The position numbers were made by a program, and so were the translations under genes. This document shows, one piece after another, positions 1-6,689 of a DNA stretch of 6,689 nt. The notes under the pieces were generated by a model. That model searched no databases, had not been told where the DNA came from, and worked only from the letters and a program-made list of their open reading frames with translations. The stretch lies in NCBI GenBank assembly GCA_017506845.1, contig JAFVMP010000218.1, forward strand, positions 1-6,689, read 5' to 3'. Position 1 is the first letter of the stretch. Each line of letters starts with the position of its first letter. This DNA comes from Campylobacter sp. Lineage in GTDB: Bacteria > Campylobacterota > Campylobacteria > Campylobacterales > Campylobacteraceae.

Positions 1-790
1 ACATAGGCTTAAGCTCTGGAACTAGGCTTGGCTTTGATACTACTCCACCTGCTGAGACGCTGATATAGCACGCACCAAGATCGGCACATTTTTTAGCTAT
101 AATCTTGCTATCTTCTATGGTGTTACCGCCCTCTTCCCAATCATCAGCACTAATACGCACGCCAAATGGAATTATAGAGCTAACTTCTTGACATATCAAG
201 CTTAAAAGTCTCATTCTATTTTCAATACTTCCACCAAAATCATCATTTCTTTTATTTGTCAGTGGGCTTAAAAACTCGCTAATTAAATATCCGTGAGCTG
301 CGTGAATCTCTACTATATCATAATCAGCAGCCTTTGCTCTAATGGCTGCTTCTTTAAATTTCGTTACAATCTCATATATCTCTTGGATATTTAGCTCTTT
401 TGGGTGATCATACTCTAAGCTAAAGCATATACCACTTGGGCTTACTATATCAGGGCAAGTTCCTTTAGCTCCAGCGTGGCCTAACTGCACAGCTGTGGTT
501 TTACAAGCATATTTTTTAATCTCATAATTTAGCTTAGTGTGTGCTTCTATTTGATTATCACTCCATAAGCCTAGATCGTTTTTGGTTATACAACCCTCAG
601 GAGATACTGCTGTAGCCTCTACTATTATAAATCCAACTCCACCAAGCGATCTAGCCGGATAGTGCAATCTATGAAAACAACGAGGTAATCCACCAAAATC
701 TCTAGCCTTATAAACGCACATTGGCGGCATTGCTATACGGTTTGGTATTGTGTAATTTCCAATCTTAATTGGTTCAAATAAAATTGACAT
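1..790 (-). CDS. NADH:flavin oxidoreductase, YqjM-like Old Yellow Enzyme (C-terminus beyond the left edge)
   Basis: This is the N-terminal 263 residues of an FMN-dependent Old Yellow Enzyme TIM barrel, expected to reduce activated C=C bonds with NAD(P)H in the cytoplasm; the natural substrate cannot be read from sequence. Seen: PNRIAMPPMCVY at 16-27, with Cys25 and Tyr27 matching the flavin-tuning Cys26 and substrate Tyr28 of Bacillus YqjM; QLGHAG at 102-107; EIHAAHGYLISEFLSP at 161-176, whose His163 and His166 are the substrate-binding HxxH pair; NKRNDDFGGS at 179-188; and VRIS at 211-214. The family is usually about 340 residues, so roughly the last quarter, including the phosphate-binding end of the barrel, is missing. 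The ATG shares one base with the TGA of the upstream membrane protein gene and has a strong Shine-Dalgarno, so the start is secure. The visible part has nine cysteines. Family is certain; 2,4-dienoyl-CoA reductase-type fusions of about 650 residues cannot be excluded from this fragment, but the N-terminus resembles the short YqjM type more. Confidence 0.93.
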   Translation of the reverse strand, partial: MSILFEPIKIGNYTIPNRIAMPPMCVYKARDFGGLPRCFHRLHYPARSLGGVGFIIVEATAVSPEGCITKNDLGLWSDNQIEAHTKLNYEIKKYACKTTAVQLGHAGAKGTCPDIVSPSGICFSLEYDHPKELNIQEIYEIVTKFKEAAIRAKAADYDIVEIHAAHGYLISEFLSPLTNKRNDDFGGSIENRMRLLSLICQEVSSIIPFGVRISADDWEEGGNTIEDSKIIAKKCADLGACYISVSAGGVVSKPSLVPELKPM

Positions 791-1122
791 CAATTCTCCT
801 TTAGACATTTTTGAATCGGTATTATAATACCGCTTTTATCTTTAGCAACAAAACTTTGCGTACCAAATTCATAATTATAATTTTTTTTACTAATATTGTA
901 ATCTTGACACTCTATACTATCTTTTGTATTAAACTCAGTCAAAAGTACTTGTATATCATTGCTGCGTCGCTCATCATCTACATTATATAAAAATCCAGTT
1001 ATAAATAATACAACGCACACTACAAGAATAGAGAGCTTTGAGCGCCAATTTAACCTTTGGCTAGAAATAGCTAGCACTATTAAGACAACAACTGCTAAAA
1101 CTAAAAATAGCACAATTCTCAT
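790..1122 (-). CDS. Small two-helix membrane protein of unknown function
   Basis: A 110-residue protein I cannot assign to a functional family. Seen: a hydrophobic helix at about 3-20, a short basic loop at 21-29 with Arg23, Arg27 and Lys29, a second hydrophobic helix at about 30-46, then a polar tail of about 64 residues. By the positive-inside rule the basic loop would be cytoplasmic, which puts both ends, including the tail, in the periplasm. The tail holds two cysteines, Cys72 and Cys106, which could pair there (inference); Cys36 is in helix 2. The ATG overlaps the murC stop as ATGA, with AAGAGG 6 bases upstream at 1129-1134, and the stop overlaps the next gene's start by one base. Position directly after murC matches, as I recall, C. 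jejuni Cj1053c, annotated only as a putative integral membrane protein. A role in the envelope is suggested by murC but not shown. The first helix could be read as an uncleaved signal anchor; there is no lipobox. Confidence 0.85.
   Translation of the reverse strand: MRIVLFLVLAVVVLIVLAISSQRLNWRSKLSILVVCVVLFITGFLYNVDDERRSNDIQVLLTEFNTKDSIECQDYNISKKNYNYEFGTQSFVAKDKSGIIIPIQKCLKEN
796..802 (-). promoter_or_regulatory. Ribosome binding site of the flavin oxidoreductase gene
   Basis: AAAGGAG on the minus strand lies 5 bases before the ATG and wholly inside the last codons of the upstream membrane protein gene. Together with the TGATG stop/start overlap it supports this start and suggests coupled translation. 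Confidence 0.8.
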
Positions 1123-2417
1123 CTCTCGCCTCTTAATTGATAACTAATATCTCCAGCACCAAAGCCGATCACAAGGCCACTAGCTAAGCTATGTTTAACA
1201 CCAAAATTATCAAAAAATTCAATACTATCGCCGCTTCGTTTAATGCTATCAGCAAATAAAGCGCCCTTAAATTCGCTCTTTAAATCCACTCCATTTGGCT
1301 CTTCTCCGGCTGCATATACTGGCAAAACTACAAGCTCATCTACATCGTTAAAACACTCTTTAAATCCATCTAAATTTGCCATTAATCTTGAGTATCTATG
1401 CGGTTGGAATATCGCTGTAATGCTCTCAAGTCCAAGCAGCCTTGCATACTCTTTAGCACTTTTTAGAGTCGCTTTAATCTCAGTAGGATGATGACCATAA
1501 TCATCGATTAAGGCAAATTTCTCATTAGCTACTAAGATATCAAATCGCTTTTTTATCCCTTTAAATTTCTTAAGATTTTCCCTAACTTCTTCAAGTCCCA
1601 TCATAGAATTTGCTGCTAATATCGCAAGGCTAGCATCAATAGCAATATGCTCACCCATACCCCAAGCCTCAAATTTACCAAGTCCTTTAAGATGAAAACT
1701 TGTATATGGCTCATAATTTCTAAGCACCATTTGCATATTGGTTATATCACCCCTTTCAAGGCGAATACAATCCATCTTAATAGTGCTTAAAAACTCATCT
1801 TCAGCATTAATAATACGAATCTTAGCCCTTTCTAAAAAGCCCTTATAAGCAGCATGAAATTTCTCAATATCATTATCATAATGCTCCATATGTTCAGGTT
1901 CGGCATTTGTTACAATAGCTAAAAATGGATTGGAATTTAAAAAGCTACTATCACTCTCATCAGCTTCAAATATCAAATTATCACTAGCTTCATACTTCAT
2001 ATTTGAGCCAAATTCTTTACTTATAGCACCAATTATAGCGCTACCTTCCATAAGAGATGCAAGCATAGCTGAAGTTGTGCTTTTACCATGCGCTCCAGCT
2101 ACTGCAAATACTCTTTTACCTTCTAAAATAAATGGCAAAGCCTCTTTGCGTGATAAGCACTCAATTCCACGCTTTCTAGCCTCTAGAAGTTCTACATTAT
2201 CACCTTTAATTGCAGCACTATATACGACAAAATCAGGATCTTCAATAGCAGTTTTGCAGTGTGGTACGGTGATTTTCATACCGCTGGCTCTAAGCTCTTT
2301 AGTAATAGCACTATCAGCAATATCTGAACCACTAATTATAAAATCACGCTCTTTTAAAAATCTAGCAATAGCTGAGATACCAATCCCGCCAATACCTATA
2401 AAATGAACTTTTTTCAT
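1119..2417 (-). CDS. murC: UDP-N-acetylmuramate--L-alanine ligase
   Basis: MurC adds L-alanine to UDP-MurNAc with ATP, the first amino-acid step of peptidoglycan precursor synthesis in the cytoplasm. The three Mur ligase domains are visible. The N-terminal Rossmann domain has the UDP-binding GIGGIGISAIA at 8-18. The central ATPase has the P-loop GAHGKSTT at 108-115, the metal-binding FEADESDSS at 150-158 and NAEPEHMEHY at 171-180. The C-terminal domain has DDYGHHPTEI at 305-314 (the MurC signature), FQPHRYSR at 337-344 and GFGAGDI at 418-424. At 432 residues it is shorter than E. coli MurC (491) but near what I recall for Campylobacter. The P-loop reads GAHGKST, where most MurC have GTHGKTT; the Lys and overall shape are kept. 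The ATG has TAGGA at 2426-2430 inside the preceding gene, overlaps that gene's TGA as ATGA, and its own TGA overlaps the next ATG in the same way. Full length, with no sign of damage. Confidence 0.98.
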   Translation of the reverse strand: MKKVHFIGIGGIGISAIARFLKERDFIISGSDIADSAITKELRASGMKITVPHCKTAIEDPDFVVYSAAIKGDNVELLEARKRGIECLSRKEALPFILEGKRVFAVAGAHGKSTTSAMLASLMEGSAIIGAISKEFGSNMKYEASDNLIFEADESDSSFLNSNPFLAIVTNAEPEHMEHYDNDIEKFHAAYKGFLERAKIRIINAEDEFLSTIKMDCIRLERGDITNMQMVLRNYEPYTSFHLKGLGKFEAWGMGEHIAIDASLAILAANSMMGLEEVRENLKKFKGIKKRFDILVANEKFALIDDYGHHPTEIKATLKSAKEYARLLGLESITAIFQPHRYSRLMANLDGFKECFNDVDELVVLPVYAAGEEPNGVDLKSEFKGALFADSIKRSGDSIEFFDNFGVKHSLASGLVIGFGAGDISYQLRGER

Positions 2418-3214
2418 ATATTCAATCCTAGTAACGCCTCAGCTTTTTGGCGAAATTTCCATATCGAGCGAGCTTGTGTAATTAGCTTTTTATCTATATC
2501 ACACATTAGCATTCCTTCATTTGCATCTAGACTACTCTCGATCTCCCCGTGAGGATTTATAAGCATAGTTTGCCCATAAAACTCACTCTCAACCTCGCCA
2601 AATTTAGTTTTACCAAGTCTATTTACACGAATAATATATATATTATTTGTAAGCGCTCTCATCTTTAAAAGCTCGTTCCATCGCTCATTAGAATTTAGCG
2701 TACAAGCGCTTGGCAATAATACACAATCAACCTTTTTAGCTACAATCTCAGCCCAAATTCGATCAAAATGCGCCTCAAACCCAAACACAACCCCAAATTT
2801 AATCTTATCAACGCTAAAACTCATCACGCTAAAATTATCTTTTTTAGAGTAAAACTTAGCCTCATTCCAGTGCGGATAATCAATTAAAATATTTTGCTCT
2901 TCATACTTTGTACTTTGCGGGCTAAATTTAGCTACGACTTTTCTACACTCTTTACCTTTAACTTGTAAAAGTGGAGCGATAATTGTCAGATTATATTTAC
3001 TTGCCATCATTGATAAACTAGTTCGTTTTTGTTCGCTTTGCTGCTTTATCATAGATTTTGGCATTTTAATAATATCATTAAAAAACGAATTTATCACATA
3101 CTCACCAAGCACCACTACGCTAGCGCCACCCTTAGCTGCTAAATTTAAATAATGATCGATTCTAGAATCACTCATAGCTAAAGTATGCAACTGTAAAGCT
3201 GCTACCTTACTCAC
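2414..3214 (-). CDS. Nitrilase-superfamily (carbon-nitrogen hydrolase fold) protein lacking the catalytic Cys
   Basis: A 266-residue protein with the nitrilase-superfamily layout, but probably not a normal amidase. Seen: an N-terminal strand (VAALQLHT, 4-11); VVVLGEY at 33-39, whose Glu38 fits the catalytic Glu; GVVFGFEAHF at 141-150 in place of the usual G-V-x-I-C-x-D/E-x-x-F; VDCVLLPSA at 162-170; a Trp followed by RALTNNIYIIRVNR at 186-199; and GQTMLINPHGEI at 214-225, the usual late-barrel strand. Gly145 (GGG at 2780-2782) falls where the nucleophilic Cys belongs, and no Lys occurs at 104-119 where the catalytic Lys is expected. The start is GTG, supported by AGGAG 6 bases upstream, and overlaps the xseB end by 8 nt; the stop overlaps murC by 4 nt. 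The same place in C. jejuni, as I recall, holds Cj1056c, annotated as a carbon-nitrogen hydrolase. The reading frame is intact, so it looks maintained. Fold is confident; activity and substrate are unknown. Confidence 0.9.
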   Translation of the reverse strand: MSKVAALQLHTLAMSDSRIDHYLNLAAKGGASVVVLGEYVINSFFNDIIKMPKSMIKQQSEQKRTSLSMMASKYNLTIIAPLLQVKGKECRKVVAKFSPQSTKYEEQNILIDYPHWNEAKFYSKKDNFSVMSFSVDKIKFGVVFGFEAHFDRIWAEIVAKKVDCVLLPSACTLNSNERWNELLKMRALTNNIYIIRVNRLGKTKFGEVESEFYGQTMLINPHGEIESSLDANEGMLMCDIDKKLITQARSIWKFRQKAEALLGLNI

Positions 3215-3395
3215 TATCTTCTCCTATTTGAGTAATCTCTAGCTTAGCATTTTCTAGCATATCTCTAGCTTCATTTACTAATTTTAATCCATCTTTATAT
3301 AGTTTTATGCTATCGCTAAGCGCTAAATTCTCATTATTTAAACTCTCTAAAAGCTTCTCAATTTTATCTATTTTATTTTCAAAACTCTCACTCAT
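3207..3395 (-). CDS. xseB: Exodeoxyribonuclease VII small subunit
   Basis: XseB is the small helical subunit that binds in several copies to XseA; the complex degrades single-stranded DNA from both ends in the cytoplasm and acts in repair. The 62-residue protein follows the family pattern closely: SFENKIDKIEKLLESL at 4-19, then LALSDSIKLYKDG at 25-37 (the family's L-S-L-E-E-S-L-K-x-Y-E-E-G), then a last helix with NEARDMLENAKLEI at 41-54. It is all helix and charged, with no membrane segment. It is a little shorter than E. coli XseB (80 residues), mostly at the ends. The ATG has AAGG at 3402-3405 and overlaps the metX end by 8 nt; the TAA overlaps the next gene by 8 nt. xseA is not in the window and must be elsewhere. 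A generic coiled-coil protein is the alternative, but the motif order fits XseB well. Confidence 0.93.
   Translation of the reverse strand: MSESFENKIDKIEKLLESLNNENLALSDSIKLYKDGLKLVNEARDMLENAKLEITQIGEDSE
3221..3225 (-). promoter_or_regulatory. Ribosome binding site that fixes the GTG start of the nitrilase-family gene
   Basis: AGGAG on the minus strand, inside the last codons of xseB, lies 6 bases before the GTG at 3214-3212. It is a near-consensus site at ideal spacing, and the next in-frame ATG is codon 14, so the GTG start is preferred. Confidence 0.8.
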
Positions 3396-4490
3396 CTAAT
3401 GCCTTTTTAATATAATCTTCTATCTTTTCTATCTCAACTAAGAATGCATCATGTCCATAATCGCTATCAATACATATATACTCACTTCTATGGCCTTGAC
3501 CTATTTGTATTAATGCCTCATGCATCTCTAGCATCAAATTTGGTGGAAATAAAATATCTCCACTAAATGCAATAAATGTCAATCTAGCTTTAGTAAGCAT
3601 TAAAGCCTCATTAAGAGAGCCATAATGTCTTGTGCAATCAAAGTTATTCATCATCTTTACAACATATAGATATGATAATGGATCAAATCTTTTTGGAAAA
3701 TTATTGCCATTATACTCCATATATCTATCTACTTCAAATCGCCCTAAAAGCTCATAAAGACCATCAGTTTCGACATATTTTCTACCAAATTTCTTATCCA
3801 TTGTACTAGGGCTAAGAAAGCTAATATGTCCAGCCATTCTACCAAGTGCCATACCTGTTAGGCCATTTGCTGCTATATCATCTTTATCATAGTAGCCGCC
3901 TTTAAAATTTGGGTCTTTTACTATGCCTTCAATAGCGATTTTATTAAATGCAATTGCCCACGCCTTAGTAGCATATGTAGTAGCTAGCATTACAACTCTT
4001 TTGGCAAAATTTGGAAACTCTATAGCAAAACAAAGCGCTTGCATTCCCCCAAGGCTACCACCTACTACTGCATATGCTTCTTTAATTCCGAGCCTATCAA
4101 ATAGCCTCATTTGCGCCCTAACAACATCGCTAATTACAAGAACAGGGAATCGTAGTCTATACTCTTTTTTAGTACTTGGCTCGATACTCAAAGGATTAGT
4201 AGAGCCAAATGAACTTCCTAAAATATTTACACAAATAACAAAATATTTAGTAGTATCAATTGCCTTGCCATCACCTATTATACCATCCCACCAGCCAGCT
4301 TTTCTATCGCCTGGATAAATTCCAGCAGCATGAGCTGAACCAGTGAGCGCATGGCATACGACTATAGCATTGCTTTTATTCTCATTTAGTTTGCCATAGC
4401 ACTCATAAGCTAAGTCAAATTCGCTTAAAATCCGCCCGCTCTCTAAATGCAATGGCTCATCAAAATGCTCTACAGCGTTATAAATTTCCA

Positions 4491-4491
<1 letters not shown>
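3388..4491 (-). CDS. metX: Homoserine O-acyltransferase, MetX type (probably acetyl)
   Basis: MetX activates L-homoserine with an acyl-CoA, the first committed step of methionine synthesis, in the cytoplasm. The alpha/beta-hydrolase fold is clear: LESGRILSEFDLAYECYG at 16-33 (family start motif), CHALTGSAH at 46-54 near the oxyanion hole, GWWDGIIG at 66-73, NILGSSFGSTNP at 89-100, and the nucleophile elbow GGSLGGMQ at 144-151 with Ser146. The lid region follows at about 175-285. FSGDILFPP at 309-317 gives the triad Asp312, and DYGHDAFL at 344-351 gives His347. The 367 residues match the family's usual length. The start is GTG, sharing its G with the guaB TAG stop; no good Shine-Dalgarno precedes it, so expression may depend on ribosomes finishing guaB. 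The first in-frame ATG is codon 128, far too late. Acetyl-CoA is the usual substrate, but MetX proteins that use succinyl-CoA are known and I cannot settle that here. The expected partner, a MetY or MetB enzyme, is not in the window. Confidence 0.95.

Positions 4492-6689
<2,198 letters not shown>

Noticed and set aside
959..1147. Plus-strand open frame of 62 codons opposite the small membrane protein
   Set aside because: It is antisense to a better supported gene with overlap-coupled start and stop, has low-complexity Ser/Thr composition and resembles no family I know.
1243..1491. Plus-strand open frame opposite murC
   Set aside because: It lies wholly antisense to conserved MurC motifs; its Ser/Leu-rich composition is what the complement of this coding sequence gives.
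1930..2406. Plus-strand open frame of 158 codons opposite the murC 5' half
   Set aside because: The frame is open because the complementary murC codons rarely make stops; the protein is rich in Ser, Leu, Ile and Ala with no domain, and no promoter or ribosome site stands out.
2414..3214. The nitrilase-family gene as a decaying pseudogene
   Set aside because: There is no frameshift or internal stop, the length is normal, late motifs are kept and the ribosome site is strong; altered function fits better than decay.
3923..4318. Plus-strand open frame of 131 codons opposite metX
   Set aside because: It is antisense to the MetX nucleophile elbow and other conserved motifs, so selection on metX explains it.

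Overview
The window is an AT-rich, gene-dense piece of a bacterial chromosome that reads as Campylobacterota, most likely a Campylobacter species. This rests on low-GC codon use and short MurC and XseB proteins. It also rests on the order gatA-guaB-xseB-nitrilase family-murC-small membrane protein, which matches my memory of the C. jejuni block Cj1059c-Cj1053c. A metX gene sits between guaB and xseB. As I recall, C. jejuni has no metX there and uses metA/metB, so a non-jejuni species (for example of the fetus/hyointestinalis type) is more likely. The species is inference only.

All eight genes lie on the minus strand and are read from the right end to the left end: gatA (C-terminal part, cut by the right edge), guaB, metX, xseB, a nitrilase-superfamily protein, murC, a two-helix membrane protein, and a YqjM-like flavin oxidoreductase (cut by the left edge). 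No junction has more than one untranslated base. The junctions are, in order: a 1-nt gap, a 1-nt overlap, an 8-nt overlap, an 8-nt overlap, a 4-nt overlap (ungapped 4-nt start/stop overlap shared by the next two genes in part), a 4-nt overlap and a 1-nt overlap. There is therefore no intergenic space, and I see no terminator, RNA gene, repeat, mobile element or CRISPR array. The promoter must lie upstream of gatA outside the window, or inside coding sequence.

The genes serve mostly unrelated housekeeping tasks: tRNA-dependent amidation (GatA), guanine nucleotide synthesis (GuaB), methionine synthesis (MetX), DNA repair (XseB) and peptidoglycan synthesis (MurC). Shared transcription and translational coupling look like the reason they sit together, not a common pathway.

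I found no new multi-gene system. The best lead is the nitrilase-family protein. It has Gly where the family has its catalytic Cys and no Lys where the family has its catalytic Lys, so it may be a conserved non-enzyme or have an altered activity. The small membrane protein is the only gene of unknown function.
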